A stretch of DNA of 64,000 nucleotides. Source: Megalonaias nervosa. Lineage: Eukaryota > Mollusca > Bivalvia > Unionida > Unionidae. Shown one piece after another: positions 32,003 through 43,654 of the stretch; position 1 is the first letter of the stretch; every line of letters starts with the position of its first letter. The position numbers were made by a program, and so were the translations under genes. The notes under the pieces were generated by a model that was given only the letters and a program-made list of their open reading frames with translations, did not search any database and was not told where the DNA came from. The stretch covers positions 1-64,000 of the forward strand of contig JAECUM010003728.1 in assembly GCA_016617855.1 (NCBI GenBank), written 5' to 3'.

Positions 32003-32190
32003 CTGGGTGAGACATGTCTGCAGCATAATGTTCCAGTGCTAGACATCACTATAAACTGCCACAATGCTGACCGCCAAGCGAGACAGCTGTTAGTACCATT
32101 TTTAAATGTCTTTGGTATGACTCGGCCGGGGTTCGAACCCGCGACCTCCCGCATCCGAAGCAGACGCTCCACCACTAGGCCACCGGCCTT
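32003..32190 (-). repeat. tRNA-derived SINE with internally inverted tail
   Basis: The tRNA head is on the minus strand (B box GGGTTCGAACCCCGG), followed by the usual TACTAACAGCTGTCTCGC. The next about 75 bp (CTGGGTGAGACATGTCTGC to CACTATAAACTGCC, read on the plus strand) are in the opposite orientation to the same module in the 35496-35835 copy. So the copy is rearranged. Confidence 0.75.
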
Positions 32191-32199
32191 TTGACTCTT

Positions 32200-34735
32200 A
32201 TTTGCTACCATAGATTAGATCTCTTGCTCATGACCAATATGGTAATAATGTAATATACCTTCTGCATAAAGTAATTGGACATTTTCCGAAAATAAAACTG
32301 GTGATGCAGAACTAATAACTTATGGTCATCCAGTGTATACAATATTAGTACACGATAGATGGTGGTATGCAGAAAGCAACCAAAAGCCTAGAATACCGTG
32401 ATACCAAAGAACCTGAGATATCGATATCGTAGGAAGCTACCAAAAATATCTCTCTGATTATAAAAAGGCAGTCTTTAGGTTTGCCTTGTTAATGGAGTTC
32501 AATCTATTCCATCAAATCCATCCAATTCCTCTTCGTTGTCATCATTGTCATCACTCTCGTAATGTTGTTGAATCAATTAGACATTGCTCACTGTATTGTA
32601 ACAAAGAAGTGTCAAATACTGTGGTTTAAAATAACTTAGAAAAGATTGGACCAAGTTTATATTCTGAATAAAAGCAAATAAATTCCAAATTTACCTAGAC
32701 AAAGTAAAGTGACTACCTGAATGTTTCGCATATCAAAGCTTTAGTTGGTGCTGATTACCTTGAAAGACCATGAGCACTGTCCACTGTGCTATTAATTAAA
32801 TACGGTTCATTCTGTTGTAAGCAAGAAAGTTTTCTTTCCGAAGAAAAGTAATTACATTGCAAGTTTGCCTAGACCGATGTTTTGTAACTATGTTTAGCAC
32901 ATCGAAGCTTAGCCAGCGCTAAAAATAATGATGGCGATATTGATTCAATGAAGAATTAACAACTCTGTGGTCGCAAAGATGTATCAAGCACTATAATTTA
33001 AGATGAGAAATCAAACTACGAACCAAGCTTATTTTCCAAAGAAAAAAGTTTTTCCTAACTTTATACACTGATTATTTTGTTTAACGATGTGTCATTGTTA
33101 CTGCAACAGTCTAACCGTGGTCATAAATATGTCCCCTAAATGTGCCTCTAGTAAAGAACATTAACGCTTAATGAATTCCGAAGATTATATCAACTGAACC
33201 AAGAACAAAATCAAGAAAAATTGTAATTGATCCATAGTTACAGAATACTCAACATTTACGGTATATGTACAGTAATAATCAGATTTGTCTGCTGGAATAG
33301 TGTTCTGTGTATAGCTTTCGAACAAGTTACCGGTCATCACTTATCTTTTAGATTGAGGCACAAAACAAAAGGCTACATGTACACAATGGTGTGAAATGGA
33401 TTTATTAACGTAAGCAATAAAAGAACAAGACTATCAAGGTTTGTAAGCATTATTTATTTCTTTAATGAGGCTGTTGCTGGTGCTGGTAAACAATTTAGTC
33501 ACAATGCAAAAGTGCAACGACTTAATATTTCACATGGAGTGAATATGACACATTTAGACAGCTAGAGTGCCTTCATCCTTCTTTGGAATAAAATCTTTCC
33601 TTTGAGTTCGTGTACAAAACACTCACCCCTGACTGAAAATAAGAAAATTTGGCGAAAATGTGCGTATCATGCACAGCTAAATGTAGTACTATTTTTACAT
33701 CAGTATGCGATCTATAATTCATGGATTTATCATATAAATTGATTTAATATCCCAAGAATTAAAGACTTGTAGGATTTTATGACACGAGGATGGACAAAAA
33801 TCAATTTATTTGTAACATTCCACTCAATAATATAATTGTCTCCATTCATCCATCCATTTCGGCTTGTTTATTTTTCATCACCTACACACAGATTGCATTT
33901 GCAAATTACACTAGACTAGGTTATCGAGCTATTCCAAATTAAATTATTTAAAGGGATTTCAATAACAAATGAATTTCAAAGACCAAGATGTTGCTATGTT
34001 ATTCAAAGTATCCTTTCTGCAATGCTCGGACTCAATCTAAAATCAAGCATGCTTATTCATAATTTACAGAAAAGCAGTATCTATGGAACTTGAAACATAT
34101 ATGAATAAAACAGTAAGTCTCTGCACCTTAATTTGTTTAGATATGCTTTAATCTGGGTACATTTTCACTTGGATTACAAATTGGCTTCGTTATGTTTTGT
34201 CCTACTTCTTCTTATCTCTAGTATGTATCATCTAGTATGTATCATCTAGTGAGTTTGTATCATCTAGTGAATCGTCAGATACTACTATCCCCCAACATTA
34301 TGCATCTTCAAATCACTGTTACAGTGGTCCCACTCATGAACGCCGCCACCCCACCCCTCGACCAGAAGCCACTCACTTTTGCTGCCAAAATCCCTTGGCA
34401 CCGATGAGTTTATGTTCAAAAGGACCCCTGAAGATCGGCCACCCCTCTAACACGACCAGAAGCCAGTATATTAGTGCAAAAATGTAAAGATTGCCCCCCC
34501 CCCCCGCAGCTACATTTGATTTTAATGTGTCCAAAACCAATATTTAATACGTACGGTAAGGTAATTAATCCGATAATCTTCACCGCTCTCTGTTTCCCAG
34601 TGTCAGATTTTCGTTACTGAAAGAGTGTTGGCTAAAGGTACATGTACCACTAAGGTTAATATATCATTAACGCTGACGTTTACAGGAAATAGGATCAACG
34701 ATGTTGTGATCGAGATTTGGGCTACAGATTGCGGT
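32200..34735. other. Gene-free stretch with diverged repeats
   Basis: No genes recognised. About 32640-33080 holds two or three strongly diverged copies of a unit of roughly 180 bp (CCAAATTTACCTAGAC / GCAAGTTTGCCTAGAC, CATATCAAAGCTT / CACATCGAAGCTT). GTATCATCTAGTG is repeated near 34226-34270. A C-run lies at about 34495-34506. Confidence 0.45.
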
Positions 34736-34740
34736 TGAGT

Positions 34741-34910
34741 TGGGGGGGGGGGGGGTTTGGGTGGCTGTTGTTTTTTTGATGATTATTCCTGGACGAAATT
34801 GTCAATATCTTAACATGTCAAAACTTACCCAGGTCAAAACGTACCCAAACCGAAATGTACCTAGGTCAAAACGTACTCAAGTCAAAACGTACCCAAAGTT
34901 AAACATTACC
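34741..34910. repeat. G-run and 17- to 18-bp tandem repeat
   Basis: A G14 run at about 34741-34754 is followed at 34814-34910 by five to six degenerate copies of GGTCAAAACGTACCCAA. Confidence 0.8.
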
Positions 34911-35157
34911 CCCACTTGCTTTAAACACTGACACAATGTTAGTGTATTATGTTTTATATGACAGTGACCGATTTAAATAACGTTTTGAATGGGTTTGTAA
35001 TGCGCACGCCAACAATACCCTACTCACATAAGAATAAGAACTAATAATTATCAACCCATAACTTTTTAAAGATATTATGTGTGTGTGTGTGACTTTTTAA
35101 TGTACCTTTAAGAATTTTTCAGCCATACCACAACAAAGTCTGCAGTGTCACTGTTTA

Positions 35158-35380
35158 TAATAATGTTTATTACTGGAGAATAATGCCGCAGACATGTAGC
35201 ATGATGTCACATTATCCTGACACCAGGCCAACAAGTCCTAACACTAACCTCTTAATCCTAAGCGCCAAGCGAGGCAGCTGTTAGTACCATTTTTATGTTT
35301 TGGTATGACTCGTCTGGGGTTCGAACCTACGACCTCCCGCATCCGAAGCTAATGTTCTAACCACTAGGCCACCGGTGCGG
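35158..35380 (-). repeat. tRNA-derived SINE, minus strand
   Basis: Head GCACCGGTGGCCTAGTGG, B box GGTTCGAACCCC, body CTAACAGCTGCCTCGCTTGG and tail module CATGCTACATGTCTGCGGC are all in normal order. It is the least rearranged minus-strand copy in the window. Confidence 0.85.
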
Positions 35381-35389
35381 TCAAAGAGA

Positions 35390-35786
35390 TTCTAAGTGAA
35401 TGACTTACTACAAATGTAAAAGGTCGTTTAAACCTCTTCAAAACAGTTTATATTAACAAAATATCTCTACTAGAACCAAAGTTCAAGTTGATAAAGACAA
35501 CGCTCCGGTGGCCTAGTAGTTAAAGCGTCCACCCAGGATACGGGAGGTCGTGGGTTCGAACTCCAGCCGAGTCATACCAAAGACTTCTAAAAATGGTACT
35601 AACAGCTGCCTCGCTAGACGCTCAGCATTAAAAGGTTAGTACTAGGACTGGTCGGGACTGGGTGGGACTTCATGCTACATGTCTGCGGCATGATGCCCCA
35701 GTGCTAGACATCACTTTAAACTGTCATACTGCAGACATCGTAGCGATATGACTGAAACATTGTTGAAGCTATGTTAAAAATCTAAA

Positions 35787-35824
<38 letters not shown>

Positions 35825-35960
35825 GTTGATCAAGCTTCAAGTTGATAAAAAGTGACCCATTTTCAGAATTTTTAGTCTTATATAAATCCTGGTTTGCTTT
35901 TGTTAGACGATGGATCAAAGACCAACAATATTCTTCCTTTAAATGTTGTAATTTTTGTTA
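35390..35960. repeat. Repeat matching 9165-9375, split by a SINE
   Basis: The parts 35390-35480 and 35850-35960 match 9165-9375 in reverse complement. The SINE at 35496-35835 lies between them. Confidence 0.7.
35496..35835 (+). mobile_element. Full-length tRNA-SINE with (CA)n tail and 14-bp target duplication
   Basis: It starts just before CGCTCCGGTGGCCTAG, has the B box GGTTCGAACTCC, the body ACTAACAGCTGCCTCGC, the tail module CCCAGTGCTAGACATCAC, and ends in (CA)17 at 35789-35822. TTCAAGTTGATAAA flanks it (35482-35495 and 35836-35849). It is the best reference copy of this family here, about 340 bp. Confidence 0.85.
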
Positions 35961-36155
35961 CTGAAAATATTGCTATAAATTGTGATATTTTAATTCTTCA
36001 AATTCAGTGCTAACCATCATTTGATTTTCAGAGTGGCTGGAAAATACTAACCCAGTCAAATAATTACAAAAATGAACCCAAGTTACATACGCGTCAATAC
36101 TGACTACCTGTAATTTACTTTTCAACCTGCAATAAAGTGTCAATCAAAATAAATA

Positions 36156-39100
36156 ACTTTACTTTTTTTTTTACTTTAATCCTCTTTGTGCCTAGTTGGC
36201 ACATAGGGCGTCCACCGCTGCCCTCCATCGGTCCCTGTCCTGTGCCACTTTCTTTGCTTCTCCCCACGATAGTTTCACGGTTTTCAGCTCGGCATCGAGT
36301 GTTCTTCTCCATGTGTTGGCAGGGCGTCCTCTATTTCTCTTCCCTTGGGGATTCCGCTCTAGGGCGTGCTTCGCGATGCTACTGCTGCCTTTTCTCCAAG
36401 TGTGGCCCAGCCATCGCCATTTCCTTCTAGAGATGGTTACAGTGATCGGCTCTTGCTTTGTCCTTTTCCAGAGTTCTTCATTGGACACTTTCTCAGGCCA
36501 CCAGATGCGAAGGATCCGTCTCAAGCACTTGTTGATGAAGACTTGGAGCTTCTGGTCCAGCGCCTTTGTTCGTTTCCATGACTCAGAGCCGTAGAGCAAT
36601 ACTGTCTTCACATTGGTACTGAATATGCGTATCTTGGTGTTGAGGCTGAGTTTCCTGCTGGTCCAGATTGGCTTGAGCATGGCGAAGGAGTGACGTGCTT
36701 TGCGGATTCTGGCTCTGATGTCCTCGTCTGTTCCTCCTTTGTTGCTCACCTCGCGTCCAAGACAGGTGAATACTTCAACATCATCCAGTGCTTGTCCTTC
36801 CAGAGTGATGGGGTCTGTTTGTTGAGCATTCATGCGCATAGACTTGGTCTTCTTGCCACTGATGGATAAGCCTACTTTGCTAACAGTTTCTTGTAGCAGG
36901 GTCGTTTTCTTCTGCATGTCTCCCCAGGTATGTGACAGGAGGCAGATGTCATCAGCAAAGTCCAGATCTTCGAGCCTATTTATCATGGTCCACTGGATCC
37001 CCATTGGTCTGTCAATGCTTGTTTTCATAACCCAGTCGATGACTATAGAGAAGAGCAGAGGAGAGAGAAGGCAGCCTTGTCTCACTCCGGTAACAACCTC
37101 AAAAGCTGGTGAAAGAGTGTTGTTGTGGATAACCTGGCAGCTAGTGTGGCTGTAGATGCTTTGCAGGACTTCCATGACCTTCTCTGGCACTCCATAGTGG
37201 CGTACAATCTTCCACATCGTGGCTCTGTCCACCGTATCAAAAGCCTTTCGGAAGTCTATGAAGTTCAGATACAGTGGTGACCGCCATTCCAGACTCTGTT
37301 CAATGATTACGCGTAAGGTCGTAATTTGCTCCGTGCAAGATCTTCCTGGTCGGAACCCGCTTTGCTCTACTCGCAGTCTGTCGTCTATCGCCTTCTGACT
37401 CCTTCCCAAGATAAGTCGAGTAAACACTTTGCTGCACATTGAGAGAAGTTGGATCCCCCGCCAGTTGTTACAGTCCGCAGGGTCCCCTTTCTTTGGCAGC
37501 TTCACGATGTACCCTATGCTCCATTCTTTCGGGATCTTGCGCTGTTCCCATGCTGCTTGGACCAGGTCGAAGATTACTTCAGCTGTCAGCCGCGGGTTTG
37601 CCTTGAGTGCCTCTGGTGGGATGTTATCCGATCCTGGTACTTTTCCTCGCTTTGTCTTCTTGACAGCCATGATGATTTCCTCCATTGTGAATGGCTCCAA
37701 GTTTATATTCAGATCCTCCCCGGGTTGGATGTCTGGTGGGTCTGTTACTGGAGTTCCGTTGAGGGTATCCTTGAAGTACTCTTGCCAGCGTTCCAACTGC
37801 AGTTCTGGGTTGCTGATGACATTTCCTTCCTTGTCTTTTACTGGTTTCTGCGGGTTGGTGGTCTTTCCAGCTAGGAGTCGTGTTGTGTGGTAGAGCTACT
37901 TCAGGTTGTTTCTTCGTGCCGCTTTCTCGGCTTCAGATGCCAGCTCTTCTATCATAACTCTTTTATCTTTCCTAGCACTCTTTTTCACTCGTTTGTTCTG
38001 CTTGTTGTATCTCTCTTGCAAGCGTTGCTTCTGACCTCTTGTCCTCGCTTGATCCAGTTGCAGCTTTATTTCCCTTTGCTGCTCGATTTCCTGGATGGAC
38101 GCTGCTGACAGCCAAGGTTTGTACTGTCTTCTCCTTGTCCCAGGTACTTCCTCACACGTGCTAACAATGGTATCCTTTACGCGTGTCCACTTCTTTTCCA
38201 ATCCCGCTGCTGATAGCTCCTGGAGTGGTCCTTGTTCTTCCTCGTCGCTTAGGTCGGCAAGAGCTTCGAAACGGTTCCTAAGTGTGTCCACAAAGTTTCT
38301 TTCCAGGTTTTTGTCCTTCAGTTTGGAGACATCGAAGCGCCATTTCCTTCCATCCTCCTTCTACAGAAACGAAAACCGCTGAAGAAAACCGGACAGATCC
38401 TAGACGGAATCGACCCCGGGGAGAGGAGGCCACTAGTGACCTCCTGTCCCCAAAGCATGTTTTACGGATTGGAATATGGAACATACGGACTTTGTATGAG
38501 ACAGGAAAAGCGACACAAGTAGCCAGAGAGCTCGACAGGTACAAGATAGACGTACTCGGACTGAGTGAAGTCAGATGGAACACAGCAGGGATGACCACCC
38601 TCTCAACAGGGCATGTGCTACTGTACTCGGGGTCGACAAACGAGGAAGACGAACATCGGAATGGCGTGGGCATAATGCTGACTAAGCGTGCGGAGAGAAG
38701 CCTGCTAGAGTGGAACCTCATCAATGAGCGGATCTTGACAGCCCAATTTCAGTCACGCTTCCAAAAGGTCACCATCATACAGTGCTATGCACCAGCCAAC
38801 GTTGCAGAGTGGGAGAAAAAAGAAGAATTCTACGGGCAGCTAGAGAGTGCGATGTTGAAGGTCCCTAAGAGAGACATCGTGATAGTCATGGGTGACTTCA
38901 ATGCCAAAGTGGGAAAGAGAAAAGATGGCGAGGAGGCTACCATGGGTTAAAATGGGTGTGGTGAGAGAAATAAAAACGGAGATCTTCTTCTCGAGTTCTG
39001 CCAGGACAAGGACCTGGTTATAGGACGGACGCTCTTTGAGCATCGAAGAATCCACAAGGTGACATGGAGGTCATCAGACCTGACAACAGAGAACCAGATC

Positions 39101-39221
39101 GACCACATGATGATTTCCAGGCAGTGGAGAAGTGACATGCAGGATGTCAGGGCATACTGAGGAGCTGATGCCAACACAGACCACTCTCTTGTCATCGGAA
39201 AATTCAAGGCAAAGATCACAA
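36156..39221 (-). mobile_element. APE-type LINE (RTE-like) with inverted 5' part (twin priming)
   Basis: The 3' part (reverse transcriptase) is on the minus strand, 36156-38363, and starts near a T-run that is the poly(A) of the minus strand. The 5' part (endonuclease) is on the plus strand, 38364-39221. AAAATAAATA stands at both edges (36146-36155 and 39222-39231). The left zinc-finger paralog carries the unoccupied site near 5735-5765. The break points of the two parts meet at the same element position: the plus part ends in ...KAKITK and the minus part begins ...KEDGRKWRFDVSKLK. This layout is the known product of twin priming. Confidence 0.9.
36192..38363 (-). pseudogene. LINE reverse transcriptase and C-terminal domain
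   Basis: From the junction the frame reads KWRFDVSKLKDKNLER, then a charged linker, then an RT domain: GVRQGCLLSPLLF, and the catalytic LDFADDICLL (FADD box) at about 36970. The C-terminal segment KWRWLGHTWRKGSS and RGRPANTWRR up to the stop at 36192 is typical of RTE-like and related elements. A single in-frame TAG at 37896-37898 divides an otherwise open frame of about 720 codons. The product makes cDNA at a nicked target. Codon use is GC-richer than the host flanks. It is a recent copy. Confidence 0.85.
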
Positions 39222-39228
39222 AAAATAA
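38364..39228 (+). pseudogene. LINE apurinic-like endonuclease (inverted 5' part)
   Basis: The plus frame holds IGIWNIRTLYETGKA, DVLGLSEVRW (catalytic Glu), QCYAPA, IVMGDFNAKVG, and NTDHSLVIGKF (the C-terminal Asp-His). All are landmarks of the APE endonuclease of LINEs. Stops at 38948-38950 and 39158-39160 interrupt the frame. It ends in ITKNK at the target duplication because the element is broken there, not because the gene ends. The enzyme nicks target DNA to prime reverse transcription. Confidence 0.85.
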
Positions 39229-39622
39229 ATAGCACTAACTACATAATTATAAAGATAATTTTGTTGGCTTTTATTTAATACATGTATATACTTTATAGCA
39301 ATCTTAAATAAAAAAAAATTACTAACATGTGGAAAAAGTGCAATTACCATGCAAAACTCTGACAATTCCAGGGGATATATGCCCTGCACTGAGGTTGCTA
39401 TATTTATGTTAACTTGAAATAAGTCTGTTCTTAAGGTAAAAATAAACTTTTAATAATTAAAACTACTTTTAAATGAATGTATTAAATGCTTTGAAGTTAT
39501 ATGTAGCTTTCTTGCTACATATACATACTTCTCACAAACATAGTTCCTCTCTGGAAAGGCCATTTGTTTTATATGGTCACTTTCCTTGTGCGGATTGGAT
39601 GGCCATACAAGAGGGGGACCAC

Positions 39623-40020
39623 TGTATCCCTACATTATGCATCTTTAAATCACTACTTTCCCTATACTATGCATCTTGAAATTACTACTATCTTTACACT
39701 ATGCGTCTTCAAATCCTGCTATCCCTAAACACTAAGTGACTATGCATCCTCAGATCCCCTACTATCCCTATTCACTACGCATCTTCAAAACCCCTACTAA
39801 CCCCAAACATTATAAATCTTCAAATCACTACTATTACTAAACACTGTGCATCTTCAAATTACTTCTCTACCATCCCTAAAAACTGTTCATTGTCAAAACA
39901 CTACTATCTGTAAATACTGTTCCTTTTCAAAACGTAAAAACTGTTTATTTTCGAATCACCGCCATCCATAAACACTGTTCATTGTCAAACCACTAAGGTT
40001 CCTAAACACCATGCATCCAG
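39623..40020 (-). repeat. About 34-bp degenerate minisatellite derived from zinc-finger helix codons
   Basis: The plus-strand unit is close to CATCTTCAAATCACTACTAT then CCCTAAACACTATG, repeated about ten times with drift. Its complement reads FRDSSDLKMH, exactly the helix segment of fingers in the gene upstream (43655-45130) and of the relic at 4028. The rest of the 84-bp finger unit is missing. The left arm holds only a trace near 5325-5350. Confidence 0.75.
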
Positions 40021-40789
40021 TCCAACTATTTACCAGAACAAACTGAAATTACTGGAACAAAAGTAAATACAATAAATAAATAGTGGAAAATACTAACTAT
40101 CTTATTGTTTCCTCACATATATGTCAAATATAATTATAGAAGGTTCTGTAATTCTGTCTTCTGTATGTATCACACAAAATAATCCCAAGATTCATCTACA
40201 TAATCGTCATTGTTTTTCATAGATTTCTAGCATTTTAAATATATTCTAGCATTATTTTCTTTTTCTTTCGGGTTTTTGTTTGTTTGGTTTTTTTGGGTTT
40301 GCGTTTTTTACAGGAGTGTGTTACTAGTAATTGATTAACTGCATCAAAGACAAATACTGCATTTCACAGACTATTCGAATATATTCATCTTTGCTGTCAC
40401 TTTTACATAATTGAAGAAGTGATGAGACAGAATACAAGAACGGAGCATTTCATTTTCAATCTTACTGTAGACGAAATGGTATCGTACCCAAATTATAATT
40501 TACCTGACAAAAGCAACAAAAGTCGGTTACATGGATTATTTTATCAATTAAGAAACCGCGTTTCCTTCTACCAGTATATATATACCCTTTATTCTCTTTA
40601 AACGGCATAGAGATAGATAGAGATCATACAAAAAATGTCACCATTTTTAACTACATTGGAACAAAAAAATAATAAATTGACATTCACTGTCTGAATAGTG
40701 CCTTTCAAAACAAAAGTTTATTAATCAGGGATATTCACACTGATTACATAAATACACATGCATCTGAGATAATGCCGAATAGTACTAAA

Positions 40790-41700
40790 TACTGCTAAGC
40801 CTGACAAAGCCATACAAAGCCTGACAAAGCCATAGAAAGCCCCAAAAAGCCTCACAAAGCCATCTAAAGTCAATTACAAAGTGTATTTATACTGTTAATT
40901 TGTATTGATGAATAAATTAACCCAACCAAAAGACTAGTTTTCAACATAATTATGCCGAAATAATTACCGAAAACTGGGTGACAGAGTTCTAATTCAAACA
41001 ATGATAAAGTCTTGACACAATCATATTTGAAATGTTTGCTATCACTGTATAACTTGTTCTTTGACTGATTATGGACAGAAAATGAAATTTTCCAATCTAT
41101 GTTATAACGAGTTATCAATTTTTGTCTATATTTGGCACAACATAACAAAGGTGCACAAAGCCAGAAAAAATCAGATTAGGAAGGTGTATTTATGTTGAAA
41201 TATCTGATTGATGAATAAATCAAACAAACCTAAAGACTAGGGTTAGACACATACCCCATTAACAGGCCACAAATTGGGAGATTAATTAATTTGGATAATA
41301 AAAAAGTCAAATAAAATCATATTTGAAATGTTTTGTATTTTTATGAGAAAATTGGATGAACTATGGAAATAAAGTGCTGTATCACGGAGTATGTCTTATT
41401 GAGTTATTAAACATATGTTAGCAAACTAAACAAGTCTGTCGATGTTTGACAAAGCATAACAAAGGCACACAAATCCTGCGCAAAATTGTAACTAAAATGT
41501 TTATTTTTAAATTTTATATACATATTCTGATAAATTATTGATAGAAATGGCTATTTTTCACACATGCACACAATGTCATAAAATGGCAGAGACAAAATCA
41601 TGCAAAATCATCACAGGCAGTATTGTTATCATTCCTAACTTGAAAAGTAAATCCCCAAAATGTAATACATGTAAATCTTTGAATAACTAACCAATTAAAA
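40790..41700. repeat. Short AAAGCC repeats and about 300-bp diverged tandem repeat
   Basis: At 40795-40865 a unit like CTGACAAAGCCATACAAAG is reiterated. From there to about 41700, two to three diverged copies of roughly 300 bp can be followed (CAATCATATTTGAAATGTTT near 41020 and AAATCATATTTGAAATGTTT near 41310; GATGAATAAAT twice; CATAACAAAGG twice). Confidence 0.6.
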
Positions 41701-42675
41701 GCATGCAGCATGCCAAATGATGCCTATTAATATAAGGGGACATGTACATATTGGTATATCAATAAAAAAAGTTACTCTGTGTTAGATTCATTGAATATCT
41801 TTGACATCTCTCAAGTTACATTTCTTGTTTATATTTATCAAACATCTTGTTTACATTTAAATTACAAAATGCCTAGTGCTTCTGCTCGAAAAAGACAAAA
41901 ATCGAGCTGGCTTCTGCTGTATGTGGACTTAATTGTGGTGTTGGTTCCTTTATTTGTGACAAATGCAAGTGTTGGATGCATTCAGAGTGTGATGGGTTGA
42001 CATCTGATGATTTAAAACCTTTTTCTGGGTAATACCCTTATAAGTGTTGTGTGTGCATTCTTACAACTGACAGTGTACAACAAAGAAAACTCGATCAACA
42101 GTCTAAATGAGGTCATTATTAATATTATTATTACTGTATTATGTTCATGGAGAATGAATTTTCTTATTTTTTAATGCTATTCTTTCTCCTTTTGTTTGAC
42201 AGTGAAACATCCTCGTGTCAATATTTAATTACATTTAGTGTTTGGAGAAAATATTGACAAGATCGTGATGGGCAAATACATGACAATTACTTACAAATAT
42301 GTTATGTTGATACAAAATTTACATCAATAAATATAACAGAATTAGAAAATGTTTCCTTTGATCATTGTTTTTAGTTATCTATTTAACTCAATACAAGCAT
42401 AGAAACATTTTTAAAACTTAAATTACTGGAATATATTTACCATTGATATAAAATTTACGACATGGTAGTGAGTGCTACTGTATTGCATTAACATGCTTCG
42501 ATGCCTATTACAATCACAAGTACCGTGCTACCTTTAACTCAATTAATACATTTTTATTGTGCCATTTTATGACCTTGGGTGCAGGTGTGAAAAATAACCA
42601 TTTCTGTCAATAGTTTATCATATAGAGACACTTCAAAATAATAAACATTCCAATTTACCCTCTGAATTGTTGCAT
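41470..42675. repeat. Long inverted repeats enclosing the PHD relic
   Basis: About 130 bp at 41470-41595 (GAAATGGCTATTTTTCACAC, GTCATAAAATGGCA) matches 42545-42675 in reverse complement (GAAATGGTTATTTTTCACAC, GTCATAAAATGGCA). The arms enclose about 950 bp with a PHD-finger fragment. Arm divergence is moderate. It could be a non-autonomous element or a foldback. Confidence 0.6.
41870..42110 (+). pseudogene. PHD zinc-finger fragment
   Basis: An ATG at 41870 opens MPSASARKRQKS; after a frame change the sequence reads AVCGLNCGVGSFICDKCKCW then MHSECDGL and, past an in-frame stop, YPYKCCVCI before TGA at 42110. The C..C, C..C, (W)MH..C, C..C pattern is a PHD finger, which binds histone tails or occurs in transposon proteins. 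The frameshift and stop make it a relic. Confidence 0.65.
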
Positions 42676-42679
42676 GCTT

Positions 42680-43463
42680 TATAAAAAAAATTCTTTTAAT
42701 TTTATGCATCTAGAAGAATTAAAAATTTCTTCAGCTAATTTAATTTTATTGTGATATTTCAGTTCTTGACAAAATTTTAGCCCTTTGCCTTACAGTATAT
42801 AGTCATTACCAGTTAATCTTTTAGGTGAGAGGTTTAACATGGTTTCTTTACCTCTCTTAAATCGTTTTCTTCACTTTTTTACTTTGATATTTTATAATTT
42901 TTGGTGCTGTATGTACAATTCTGAAAAATTTGTTTTTCTTTTTTTTAAAATATGAATCAGATTATTTTATAAAACCATGTTTTCATTCACTCACAAGAAA
43001 TGAGTAGTGTAGGTAAATAATAGGAACAGCTTATCAGCACTATTACCAAAGAAATCTTAACATAACTGTGCAACTAGTAGCCGCAACTTGATTCAACAGG
43101 ATATCCTATTTACAGAATTTAATATTTGTGATTAACATATCACAATATATACAGTGTAGTGTAATTTTAGTACTAATAAATTTTCAGTACATAAAAGTTA
43201 TTGCCCCTGAATAATCACCCCCTCCCACAGCAAAGTATCAATAAAACAGAATACAAAACAAAAGATAAATAACCAATATCAGTATAAAAGTAATTGAAAT
43301 TAATGGAAATAAACTATAGCAAGTTCCACAATTAAGTAGAATTTGTGTTTTAACCTTTGTTCTGGCATTATCAATTTTGTTCTGGAAATTTCATTTGTTC
43401 CGGTTAGTTTCAATTTGTTCCAGTAAATAGTCTGACCCCCATGCATCTTCAAAACACTAAGAT
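42680..43463. other. 3' flank of the right zinc-finger gene, nothing recognised
   Basis: AT-rich, with no gene; one ATGCATCTTCAAAACACTAAG string near 43440 is a further trace of the finger-helix repeat. Confidence 0.4.
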
Positions 43464-43560
43464 CCCTAAACAATTATAACAAATACCCCTAAACAATTAA
43501 TAACAAATACCCCTAAACAATTAATAACAAATATCCCTAAACAATTAATAACAAATATCC
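43464..43560. repeat. 24-bp minisatellite, four copies
   Basis: Unit CCCTAAACAATTAATAACAA then ATAT. Units start at 43464, 43487, 43511 and 43535. Confidence 0.9.
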
Positions 43561-43654
43561 CATTTAAGTGGTAAAAGTCAAGTTTATATCGTGTTCCTCT
43601 TCAAATTATTACTCTGTCTTAGCAGTTGACCAAAATCATTACATTTGTATAGTT

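Noticed and set aside
35789..35822. (CA)n as an independent microsatellite
   Set aside because: It lies exactly between the SINE body and its target duplication, so it is the SINE tail.
36196..37893. Plus-strand frames of 130-154 codons opposite the LINE reverse transcriptase
   Set aside because: Antisense shadows of a GC-richer coding region; no domain.
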